Assembly: GCA_903837345.1 (NCBI GenBank)
Contig: CAILUG010000030.1
Span: forward strand, 1-49,842
Direction: 5' to 3'
DNA: 49,842 bases
DNA from: an uncultured Gammaproteobacteria bacterium
GTDB lineage: Bacteria > Pseudomonadota > Gammaproteobacteria > Pseudomonadales > Pseudohongiellaceae
Part shown: in pieces, positions 43,409 through 49,842 of the stretch
How the letters are laid out: the number at the start of each line of letters is the position of its first letter
Position numbering within the stretch: position 1 is the stretch's first letter
Position numbers and translations under genes: made by a program
The notes under the pieces: generated by a model
What the model was told of the DNA's origin: nothing
Databases searched by the model: none
Seen by the model: the letters and a program-made list of their open reading frames with translations, nothing else

Positions 43409-43723
43409 TTAACCAATCTGGGACTGGTCAGACTTGTAAATTCGCACTTTGCTGCCATCAGCACCAACCTTGATACCCACCTTGTCGGCTTTCTGGGTTT
43501 TCGGGTTGAAAATTGCAATGTTGGAAACGGCAATGCCGGCTTCCTTCTCCACGATTCCGCCCTGTTTGCCCAGGTTCGGATTCGGCTTGGTATGCCTCTT
43601 GACCATATTGATCCCGGCAACGAGGGCACGGCCACCGTCCAGAATCTTGGTGATCTTTCCGCGTTTGCCTTTGTCACGACCCGTGGTCACTATGACTTCA
43701 TCATCGCGTTTGAGCTTTTGCAT
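43409..43723 (-). CDS. rplX: 50S ribosomal protein L24
   Basis: 104 residues with the KOW motif at the start ([20 protein letters not shown]) and the [15 protein letters not shown]-type loop (here [20 protein letters not shown]). Assembly-initiating protein of the large subunit. Confidence 0.97.
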   Translation of the reverse strand: MQKLKRDDEVIVTTGRDKGKRGKITKILDGGRALVAGINMVKRHTKPNPNLGKQGGIVEKEAGIAVSNIAIFNPKTQKADKVGIKVGADGSKVRIYKSDQSQIG

Positions 43724-43796
43724 ATATCTATTTCAACCTCTTGTCAGTCAACCCGGGGTACGGACCTGTTCGCGGTCCCGGGGATTTCCCTTCCGG

Positions 43797-44165
43797 TCAA
43801 AGCACTTCCGGAGCGAGAGAAATGATTCTCATGAACTTTTCGTTGCGCAACTCGCGCGTCACCGGCCCGAACACGCGGGTTCCGATCGGGGCATCCTGGT
43901 TGTTCAACAGGATGGCTGCATTGTCATCAAACTTGATCAGCGAACCATCCGGACGACGAACACCGCTCTTGGTTCTGACCACAAGCGCATTAAGCACCTG
44001 GCCTTTCTTTACTTTGCCGCGCGGAATTGCATCCTTGACGGTGACCTTGATTACATCGCCTATACGGGCATAGCGTCTGTGGGATCCGCCAAGCACCTTG
44101 ATACACATCACACGACGCGCACCGCTGTTATCCGCAACATCCAAATATGACTGAACTTGTATCAT
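43797..44165 (-). CDS. rplN: 50S ribosomal protein L14
   Basis: 122 residues, exactly the standard length: [40 protein letters not shown] and the C-terminal [20 protein letters not shown]. First gene of the spc operon in enterobacteria. The 108-bp spacer to rpsQ holds a 14-bp tandem repeat and a hairpin. Confidence 0.98.
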   Translation of the reverse strand: MIQVQSYLDVADNSGARRVMCIKVLGGSHRRYARIGDVIKVTVKDAIPRGKVKKGQVLNALVVRTKSGVRRPDGSLIKFDDNAAILLNNQDAPIGTRVFGPVTRELRNEKFMRIISLAPEVL

Positions 44166-44177
44166 GTGGCTTTTCTG

Positions 44178-44192
44178 GACCCTGGGAGGGTC
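44178..44192 (-). promoter_or_regulatory. hairpin in the rplN leader
   Basis: GACCCT-CCC-AGGGTC (minus strand) forms a 6-bp stem with a 3-base loop, 12 bp before the rplN start. No T-run follows. It may influence rplN translation. Confidence 0.35.
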
Positions 44193-44217
44193 TCACTCCT
44201 GGAAATTCTGCTTGCTG

Positions 44218-44259
44218 TTCAACTTCTTGTGTTCAACTTCTTGTGTTCAACTGCTTGTG
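44218..44259. repeat. 14-bp tandem repeat between rpsQ and rplN
   Basis: The unit TTCAACTTCTTGTG occurs twice exactly (44218-44231, 44232-44245) and once with one change (44246-44259). A degenerate fourth copy follows up to the rpsQ stop. It is non-coding and lies inside a highly expressed operon. Confidence 0.85.
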
Positions 44260-44273
44260 TTCAGTTCTGTCGT

Positions 44274-44540
44274 TCAGGCCTGTGCTGCCTTTTCATCAAT
44301 GCTGACAAGCGACCACGTCTTCGTCTTGGATATGGGCCTGACTTCTTTCACCGTGACCACATCTCCGATACTGCATTCATTTTGCGCGTCATGGGCATGC
44401 ACTTTGGATGACTTGGATACGTATTTGCCGTAGACGGGATGTTTTACACGTCTCTCGACAAGCACCGTGATCGATTTGTCCATTTTGTTACTGACAACTT
44501 TGCCGGTAATTGTGCGCGAGCGCTTTTCGATATCTGACAT
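44274..44540 (-). CDS. rpsQ: 30S ribosomal protein S17
   Basis: 88 residues: [20 protein letters not shown] and [18 protein letters not shown], then [21 protein letters not shown]-fold protein that binds 16S rRNA early. It follows rpmC by 3 bp. It is the last gene of the S10 operon in the classical order. Confidence 0.98.
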   Translation of the reverse strand: MSDIEKRSRTITGKVVSNKMDKSITVLVERRVKHPVYGKYVSKSSKVHAHDAQNECSIGDVVTVKEVRPISKTKTWSLVSIDEKAAQA

Positions 44541-44543
44541 AGA

Positions 44544-44744
44544 TTACAAACCCGCTTTTTCGCTAATCAAGGTTTTAACACGTGCAATGTTTTTGCGCGT
44601 CTCTTTCAGCAGATGGGTCTGACCCAACTGACCGGTACTTTTCTTCATGAAGTTGTTGAACTGGTCTTTCTGCAAACCAGCCAGAACCACCTGGAGTTCT
44701 CCAACAGTCTTTTCATTCAAATCTTTCGTTTCTAACTTGGCCAT
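44544..44744 (-). CDS. rpmC: 50S ribosomal protein L29
   Basis: 66 residues, two-helix hairpin, with the L29 pattern ELQVVLAGLQKDQFNNFMKK and LLKETRKNIARVKTLI. It borders the tunnel exit where trigger factor and SRP dock. The start overlaps the rplP stop by one base (TAATG). Confidence 0.97.
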   Translation of the reverse strand: MAKLETKDLNEKTVGELQVVLAGLQKDQFNNFMKKSTGQLGQTHLLKETRKNIARVKTLISEKAGL

Positions 44745-45157
44745 TACATCACCACCCGCTTGGCAAATTTCGTTGCAAACGGCAGTTTGGCTGCAGCAAG
44801 AGCAAATGCCTCTTTTGCAATTTCAGGTGTTACACCTTCGATCTCAAACAGCACCCTGCCTGGTTGAATATTGGCTACCCAGTATTCAACATTACCTTTA
44901 CCGCTACCCTGTCGAACTTCCAACGGTTTCTGCGTTATCGGCTTGTCGGGGAATACGCGTATCCACACTTTGCCACCACGCTTGATATGGCGGGTAAGTG
45001 CACGGCGTGCCGACTCAAGCTGACGTGCGGTAAGACGACCGCGACCAGTTGCTTTGAGCCCGTATTCACCAAAACTGATTGTGCTGCCCCGCAATGCCAA
45101 ACCGCGATTGCGGCCTTTCATCTGCTTCCGGAACTTGGTTCGTTTGGGTTGTAACAT
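44744..45157 (-). CDS. rplP: 50S ribosomal protein L16
   Basis: 137 residues: [39 protein letters not shown] (the loop with the hydroxylatable Arg region) and [18 protein letters not shown]. It binds near the A-site tRNA elbow. Confidence 0.98.
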   Translation of the reverse strand: MLQPKRTKFRKQMKGRNRGLALRGSTISFGEYGLKATGRGRLTARQLESARRALTRHIKRGGKVWIRVFPDKPITQKPLEVRQGSGKGNVEYWVANIQPGRVLFEIEGVTPEIAKEAFALAAAKLPFATKFAKRVVM

Positions 45158-45194
45158 CTCTGACTACCTCTTTTAACCGTCTACAGGTCACTAA

Positions 45195-45875
45195 TCACTG
45201 TTGCGGCTGTGCTTTCTTCTTGCTGTCGTTGGTGAGTACTTCATCTGCATTAAGTACTTCACCTTTGAAGATCCAGACTTTCACTCCGATGATCCCGAAG
45301 GTAGTCAGCGCTTCACTTGTTGCATAATCGATATCTGCGCGCAGTGTATGAAGGGGAACACGACCTTCATGGTAACGCTCGGTTCTTGCAATCTCGGCAC
45401 CACCAAGACGGCCACCTACCTGTACTTTTATTCCTTCTGCACCCTGGCGCATTGCATTCTGCATTACACGCTTCATGGCACGGCGGAACATCACGCGACG
45501 CTCAAGCTGCTGGGCAACACTGTCTGCCACCAACTGGGCATCAAGATCAGGCTTGCGGATCTCTTCAATGCTGATGTTGACCGGTACACCCATTTTCTTG
45601 ACAAGCTCGGTCCGCAGTTTTTCAACATCTTCACCCTTCTTGCCAATCACAATCCCTGGACGGGCTGTATACACTGTAATTTTGGCTGTCTGGGCCGGAC
45701 GCTCAATCTCTACCCGAGATACGGAAGCAGCCGCCAGTTTTTTCTTGACCAGCTCACGCACTTCCAGGTCCTGCAGCAAATAGCGGGCATAGTCTTTGCC
45801 GCTTGCATACCAGACGGATGTATGGCGTTTGACAATGCCAAGGCGAATACCAGTTGGGTGAACTTTTTGACCCAT
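45195..45875 (-). CDS. rpsC: 30S ribosomal protein S3
   Basis: 226 residues. The type II KH domain (about 40-110) has the GxxG loop in [16 protein letters not shown], and the C-terminal domain includes [17 protein letters not shown]. It forms part of the mRNA entry tunnel and helicase activity. Confidence 0.98.
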   Translation of the reverse strand: MGQKVHPTGIRLGIVKRHTSVWYASGKDYARYLLQDLEVRELVKKKLAAASVSRVEIERPAQTAKITVYTARPGIVIGKKGEDVEKLRTELVKKMGVPVNISIEEIRKPDLDAQLVADSVAQQLERRVMFRRAMKRVMQNAMRQGAEGIKVQVGGRLGGAEIARTERYHEGRVPLHTLRADIDYATSEALTTFGIIGVKVWIFKGEVLNADEVLTNDSKKKAQPQQ

Positions 45876-45909
45876 GAGTTCCTCTGATTACTATCCAGTT
45901 ACTATGCAG

Positions 45910-46248
45910 TTACTTGTTACTTTCTGAAACCTTGATCGTGATATGGCAAGAACGCTTGGTAATGCGGTCTGCCCGACCTTTGGCACGTGGCATGATGCGC
46001 TTCAGAGATACACCTTCATCAACAAAAATGGTGGAAACTCTCAGCTCATCAACATCAAGACCCTGGTTGTGCTCGGCATTGGCAATTGCCGAATCCAGAA
46101 CCTTCTTGATAAGAGGAGCACCCTTTTTTGTGCTGTACGACAGCACTTCAAGTGCTTCTTCCACTTTTTTGCCGCGTATCTGGTCAGCAACCAATCTGGC
46201 TTTCTGAGCCGAGAGTCTGGCGCCTTTTAATACCGCTGAAACTTCCAT
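45910..46248 (-). CDS. rplV: 50S ribosomal protein L22
   Basis: 112 residues: [20 protein letters not shown] and the long tunnel-lining hairpin [20 protein letters not shown]. Mutations in this hairpin confer macrolide resistance in other species; nothing unusual is seen here. Confidence 0.97.
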   Translation of the reverse strand: MEVSAVLKGARLSAQKARLVADQIRGKKVEEALEVLSYSTKKGAPLIKKVLDSAIANAEHNQGLDVDELRVSTIFVDEGVSLKRIMPRAKGRADRITKRSCHITIKVSESNK

Positions 46249-46308
46249 CCTCTATACCTCTTCGATCTTCATTTCGGCCACCTCCGGAAACCAGGGCGAC
46301 CAAGCCGT

Positions 46309-46581
46309 TTACTTGGCTTTCTTGTCTGCTGAATGGCCACGATATGTGCGGGTAAGAACAAATTCACCCAGCTTATGTCCAACCATGTCTTCTGTTACCA
46401 ATACCGGCACGTGCTGACGACCGTTATGTACAGAAATAGTCAGGTTCAACATTTCCGGAGAAATCATCGACCTTCTTGACCAGGTCTTGATTGGTCTTCT
46501 GTCATTTTTGTCAGCAGCGGCCTGCACTTTCTTCAACAGATGCAGGTCAATGAACGGACCTTTTTTAAGCGATCTTGGCAC
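46309..46581 (-). CDS. rpsS: 30S ribosomal protein S19
   Basis: 90 residues with [39 protein letters not shown] and [20 protein letters not shown]. It lies in the small-subunit head next to S13. Confidence 0.98.
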   Translation of the reverse strand: MPRSLKKGPFIDLHLLKKVQAAADKNDRRPIKTWSRRSMISPEMLNLTISVHNGRQHVPVLVTEDMVGHKLGEFVLTRTYRGHSADKKAK

Positions 46582-46611
46582 TTGATTACCCTACTCTTGG
46601 TTACCCAACGG

Positions 46612-47442
46612 TTACTTGGTCGCGTTACGACGGCGAACAATAAGATTAGTGGTGCGTTTGTTGGTTCTGGTTTTGTAGCCCTTGGTCGGAGTTCCCCAAG
46701 GGGATACCGGATGACGACCACCGGAAGTACGACCTTCACCACCGCCGTGCGGATGGTCAACCGGGTTCATGGCAACACCACGTACGGTCGGTCGTACACC
46801 GCGCCAGCGCATTGCACCGGCCTTGCCGATCGAACGCAGATTGTGTTCGCTGTTGGAAACTTCGCCGATGGTGGCACGGCAATCCGCAGGAACCCGGCGC
46901 ACTTCACCGGAACGCAGACGCAATGTTGCATATTGGCCTTCACGTGCAATCAACTGAACGGAGGTACCTGCACTTCTTGCAATCTGGGCGCCTTTGCCTG
47001 GCTTCATTTCCACACAGTGAACGTTGCTGCCTACCGGAATGTTGCGCAATGGCATGGCATTGCCGGCCTTGATTGGCGAAGCAGGGCCTGACACCACTTC
47101 ATCACCAACGCTGACTTTTTCAGGAGCAATTACATACCGGCGCTCGCCATCTGCATAAAGCAGCAGGGCAATATTTGCGGTACGGTTTGGATCGTATTCC
47201 AAACGCTCTACTTTTGCGGTTATGCCGTCTTTGTCTCGCTTGAAATCAATAATGCGGTATTTCTTTTTGTGTCCACCACCGACATGACGCTGGGTCAATC
47301 GGCCCGAACTGTTACGACCGCCGGTTTTGGCTTTCGATTCGGTCAACTGATCATATGGCGCGCCTTTGTGCAATTCCGGGTGAACAATTTTCACCAGAAA
47401 GCGGCGGCCAGGTGAGGTTGGTTTACATTTTACAACTGCCAT
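46612..47442 (-). CDS. rplB: 50S ribosomal protein L2
   Basis: 276 residues: [20 protein letters not shown] at the start, the RNA-binding domain with [20 protein letters not shown], and the C-terminal [20 protein letters not shown], whose histidine lies close to the peptidyl-transferase centre. Largest large-subunit protein, required for subunit joining. Confidence 0.98.
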   Translation of the reverse strand: MAVVKCKPTSPGRRFLVKIVHPELHKGAPYDQLTESKAKTGGRNSSGRLTQRHVGGGHKKKYRIIDFKRDKDGITAKVERLEYDPNRTANIALLLYADGERRYVIAPEKVSVGDEVVSGPASPIKAGNAMPLRNIPVGSNVHCVEMKPGKGAQIARSAGTSVQLIAREGQYATLRLRSGEVRRVPADCRATIGEVSNSEHNLRSIGKAGAMRWRGVRPTVRGVAMNPVDHPHGGGEGRTSGGRHPVSPWGTPTKGYKTRTNKRTTNLIVRRRNATK

Positions 47443-47461
47443 AAATTTCTCTCAGCCCGTA

Positions 47462-47761
47462 TCAGCCCATGTCTGCAAGGTCAATTTCCTGACCCTGCTC
47501 CAGACGCACATACGCCTTTTTCCAGTCACTGCGGCTGCGTGATTTGCCCTGCGCAGTACGCTTGGTTTTACCTTTGACATTCATGATCTGAACATCACGA
47601 ACCTGTACATTGAAAAGTTTCTCAATCGCCTGTTTTACTTCCGGCTTGGACGCATCAGGCAGCACCTTGAAGGTCACCTGGTTGTTCTGCTCGGAAATCC
47701 GGCTGGTTTTCTCGGAAAGATGCGGCCCGAGAATCACTTTGAATATGCGTTCCTGATTCAT
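47462..47761 (-). CDS. rplW: 50S ribosomal protein L23
   Basis: 99 residues with [20 protein letters not shown] and [20 protein letters not shown], then [20 protein letters not shown]. Main docking site for trigger factor at the exit tunnel. It overlaps the rplD stop by four bases (ATGA). Confidence 0.97.
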   Translation of the reverse strand: MNQERIFKVILGPHLSEKTSRISEQNNQVTFKVLPDASKPEVKQAIEKLFNVQVRDVQIMNVKGKTKRTAQGKSRSRSDWKKAYVRLEQGQEIDLADMG

Positions 47762-48377
47762 GCCAACAGTCCCTCCAGTTTTTTCAGTGCAGAAACAGTA
47801 ACCAGCACTTTTTCATAACCAATCAGACTTACCGGATCGACTGCATCAGCATCAACCACATCAACCGTGTGCAGGTTGCGGGCAGCCAGGTAAAGATTCT
47901 CGTCAACCTGATCACTTACGATCAGCACATCCTGCAGGGAAAGCTGGTTAAGCTTTTCGATCAGGCTTTTCGTTTTGTGATTGTCAAGTTTGAACTCATC
48001 AACAAGGATCAGACGCTCTTGCCTGATCAGCTCGGAGACGATGCACTGCATGGCGCCTCTGTACATTTTCTTGTTGATTTTTTGGAATGATCCTGCGGCA
48101 CCGCAGCAAAAGTTTTGCCGCCGCCACGCCAGAGCGGGCTACGGGTACTGCCCGCCCTTGCCTGGCCTGTGCCTTTCTGGCGATGCGGTTTGCGACCACC
48201 GCCACGGACTTCAGCGCGGGTTTTCTGCTTGACCGAACCCTGACGGGCGCCGGCAAGGTAGGTCACTACCACCTGGTGTACCAGGCTTTCATTGAATTCT
48301 TTGTTGAAGGAGTCGTCAGAAACTGACACTTTCGAATCAGCTGGCTTCAACCCTGGCAAAATAACTTGAAGTTCCAC
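47758..48377 (-). CDS. rplD: 50S ribosomal protein L4, interrupted by an apparent one-base frameshift
   Basis: The N-terminal frame (from 48377) reads as L4 through [20 protein letters not shown] and [18 protein letters not shown], then goes out of frame. The C-terminal frame resumes with [20 protein letters not shown] and continues to KLEGLLA at 47758. The break is at an A6 run (gene strand) near 48076-48081. One extra A would give a single protein of 206 residues, matching the usual 201. L4 is essential and represses its own S10 operon in enterobacteria. A sequencing or assembly indel is the simplest reading; a programmed -1 shift at AAAAAA is possible. I annotate it as one gene. Confidence 0.9.
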
Positions 48378-48388
48378 GGTTAAGCCTC

Positions 48389-49051
48389 CTATTTACCAGC
48401 TTTGCTGTCAGCTACAGCTTTTACAGCAGGGAATACAATCACATCACCACCGGTGGCACCTGGAACAGCGCCTTTGATCAGCAAAAGATTGTTGCTTGAA
48501 TCTACACGAACGACTTCGAGATTCTGGATAGTGACTTGTTCATCACCCATATGACCGGCCATTTTCTTGCCTTTCTTGACCCGGCCCGGGGTCTGACGCT
48601 GCCCGATGGAACCAGGGGAGCGATGCGACAGGGAGTTACCATGGGTGGCATCGCCCATCGTGAAATGGTGACGCTTGATAACACCTTGAAAGCCTTTGCC
48701 TTTGGAGGTGCCAGTAACATCCACTATCTGGCCTGGAGCGAAAAGGGCAACCGTCAGTTCGGAACCTTGCTGGTAGGTATCGGATTCAGAAGCATTGGTT
48801 CTGAATTCCCACAAACCCCTGCCTGCTTCAGTTCCGGCTTTGGCGAAATGACCCGCCTCTGCCTTGCTTACGTGGTTGGCCTTCTTGCTGCCAGTAGTAA
48901 TCTGGATCGCAGAATAACCATCGTTCTCAGTGGTTTTGACCTGAGTAACGCGGTTTGGAAGCACTTCCACAACTGTTACGGGTATAGAAGACCCTGTTTC
49001 GGTGAAAACGCGGGTCATACCGCTTTTTCGACCGACTAAGCCAATCGTCAT
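48389..49051 (-). CDS. rplC: 50S ribosomal protein L3
   Basis: 220 residues: [20 protein letters not shown], the long central loop with [20 protein letters not shown] and [20 protein letters not shown], and [19 protein letters not shown]. One of two proteins that start large-subunit assembly. It is 11 bp from rplD and 166 bp from rpsJ. Confidence 0.98.
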   Translation of the reverse strand: MTIGLVGRKSGMTRVFTETGSSIPVTVVEVLPNRVTQVKTTENDGYSAIQITTGSKKANHVSKAEAGHFAKAGTEAGRGLWEFRTNASESDTYQQGSELTVALFAPGQIVDVTGTSKGKGFQGVIKRHHFTMGDATHGNSLSHRSPGSIGQRQTPGRVKKGKKMAGHMGDEQVTIQNLEVVRVDSSNNLLLIKGAVPGATGGDVIVFPAVKAVADSKAGK

Positions 49052-49182
49052 GTTCTACTCCATCGTGTATGGGGCTTTACCCACTATGGCTGCTAATGCA
49101 TTACACGTGTTAATTGCCGCTTTTTGCGACAAGTGCTGTATTTAATGTGCCGGCGTTAATGAAACACAGACACCACTTCTTT

Positions 49183-49207
49183 GGGCTTTGCCATTATGAC
49201 AAAGCCC
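49183..49207 (-). promoter_or_regulatory. hairpin between rpsJ and rplC
   Basis: An 8-bp stem GGGCTTTG/CAAAGCCC with a 9-base loop, 10 bp after the rpsJ stop, with no T-run. It may partly terminate or stabilise the rpsJ message. The rplC gene starts about 130 bp further on. Confidence 0.4.
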
Positions 49208-49217
49208 GGAAACTGTC

Positions 49218-49529
49218 TTATCCGAGACTGATCTGCACTTCCACGCCAGCTGCAAGATCCAGCTTCATGAGTGCATCAACGGTTTTCTCGGTAGGTTCAA
49301 CAATATCAAGGAGACGTTTATGGGTGCGCAGCTCGTACTGGTCACGCGCATCTTTGTTCACATGCGGCGAAATCAGAATGGTGTAACGCTCAATCTGGGT
49401 CGGCATCGGTATTGGGCCACGGATCTGTGCCCCTGTTCTTTTGGCAGTCTCGACAATTTCCTGGGTGGATTTGTCAATGAGCCTGTGATCAAAGGCTTTA
49501 AGCCGAATTCTGATGCGCTGGTTCTGCAT
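49218..49529 (-). CDS. rpsJ: 30S ribosomal protein S10
   Basis: 103 residues, standard length: [40 protein letters not shown] and [20 protein letters not shown]. It is part of the 30S head and, as NusE, of the transcription antitermination complex. First gene of the S10 operon, with its own consensus promoter upstream. Confidence 0.98.
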   Translation of the reverse strand: MQNQRIRIRLKAFDHRLIDKSTQEIVETAKRTGAQIRGPIPMPTQIERYTILISPHVNKDARDQYELRTHKRLLDIVEPTEKTVDALMKLDLAAGVEVQISLG

Positions 49530-49572
49530 GAGACCAACATCTCCCGTATTGTTAAAGAACTTGAAGCAGCCT

Positions 49573-49588
49573 GGGCGGTAACTTGCCC
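49573..49588 (-). promoter_or_regulatory. leader hairpin of the S10 operon
   Basis: GGGC ... GCCC around AAGTTACC lies in the roughly 80-base leader between the promoter and rpsJ. In enterobacteria a structured S10 leader is the target of L4 autoregulation. This leader is much shorter and I cannot show equivalence. Confidence 0.35.
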
Positions 49589-49615
49589 TTTTTAGGCCTC
49601 TAAAAAAGAGCGCGA

Positions 49616-49643
49616 ATTATATTGCTTGCCAACTTCCTGTCAA
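49616..49643 (-). promoter_or_regulatory. consensus sigma-70 promoter of the S10 operon
   Basis: On the minus strand a perfect TTGACA (49638-49643) and perfect TATAAT (49616-49621) are separated by 16 bp. It lies between the tuf terminator and rpsJ and would drive the whole ribosomal cluster. Confidence 0.9.
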
Positions 49644-49649
49644 CCATAA

Positions 49650-49685
49650 AATGGGTTTCTTCCTGAATTCCTGAAGAAACCCATT
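49650..49685 (-). terminator. terminator after tuf
   Basis: A perfect 13-bp stem (49650-49662 with 49673-49685) with a 10-base loop lies 10 bp after the tuf stop. It is followed on the minus strand by TTTATGG. The short T-run may let some polymerase pass into the S10 operon. Confidence 0.75.
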
Positions 49686-49695
49686 CAGCAAAGCA

Positions 49696-49842
49696 TTACA
49701 GGATGATTTTGGCTACCACTCCGGCCCCTACGGTTCTGCCACCCTCACGGATCGCAAAACGCAGGCCTTCGTCCATCGCCACGGGGCAGATCAATTCCAC
49801 CACCATCTTGATGTTGTCGCCCGGCATGACCATTTCCACCCC
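49696..49842 (-). CDS. tuf: elongation factor Tu, C-terminal 48 codons (gene runs off the window)
   Basis: The last 48 codons of EF-Tu: the domain 3 segments [10 protein letters not shown] and [20 protein letters not shown], then [17 protein letters not shown]-Tu brings aminoacyl-tRNA to the ribosome as a GTP complex. It is partial at the window edge; the stop is TAA at 49696-49698. Position next to rpsJ is the usual tufA place. Confidence 0.97.
   Translation of the reverse strand, partial: GVEMVMPGDNIKMVVELICPVAMDEGLRFAIREGGRTVGAGVVAKIIL

Noticed and set aside
47758-48377. L4 as two separate genes
   Set aside because: The two frames are consecutive halves of one known protein and meet at a homopolymer; no ribosome site precedes the second half.

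Overview
The window is a bacterial chromosome segment. The S10-spc-alpha ribosomal protein order, a 101-residue S14, tRNA-Thr(UGU), a PhoPQ-like two-component pair and several TonB-dependent receptors all point to a Gram-negative gammaproteobacterium, probably an aerobic aquatic heterotroph. I cannot place it below class from sequence alone.

Layout. 1-283: 78-bp tandem repeats running in from the window edge, then tRNA-Thr on the minus strand. 371-4854 (plus): pgi, a class I aminotransferase, a periplasmic rhodanese and a GH84-type glycosidase. 4968-8111 (minus): a large TonB-dependent receptor. 8598-13350 (plus): a YggU/DUF167 protein, a small His/Cys membrane protein, a second TonB receptor, a Tat-signal peptide with eleven Lys-Gly repeats, and a PqqD-like/TPR/methyltransferase fusion. 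13353-14396 (minus): an alpha/beta hydrolase and a probable BNR-repeat gene relic. 14557-18652 (plus): a Gly/Tyr-rich secreted protein, a third TonB receptor and an Nramp-like transporter. 18649-21718 (minus): a PepSY/response regulator/PhoQ-like kinase operon and a glycine-zipper protein. 21892-23436 (plus): a carboxylesterase. 23469-30383 (minus): M48 protease, LemA, NTF2-like and PQQ alcohol dehydrogenase genes in one coupled operon, then a POT peptide transporter. 30935-31600 (plus): a TetR regulator. 31640-34842 (minus): a HupE/UreJ-like protein, a parvulin PPIase and a class V aminotransferase. 34928-49842 (minus): the whole alpha, spc and S10 ribosomal clusters from rplQ back to the 3' end of tuf. 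This includes rpmJ, which is only 37 codons long.

The most interesting system is at 11870-13350. A small Tat-exported peptide, ADEPEGDG-(KG)11-EGEGAPQ after predicted cleavage, is followed by one enzyme that joins a PqqD-like domain (the fold that recognises RiPP precursor leaders), TPR helices and a SAM methyltransferase. A perfect 11-bp hairpin lies between them. This has the logic of a precursor plus its modifying enzyme, and a TonB receptor lies just upstream. I do not recognise it as a named system. Lysine methylation of the repeats is inference.

Other points of note are an apparent one-base deletion in an A6 run of essential rplD, a 4 x 12-bp tandem repeat before the PepSY operon, a 14-bp repeat between rpsQ and rplN, a G11 tract upstream of the POT transporter, and consensus-replacing residues in Pgi and the Nramp-like protein.
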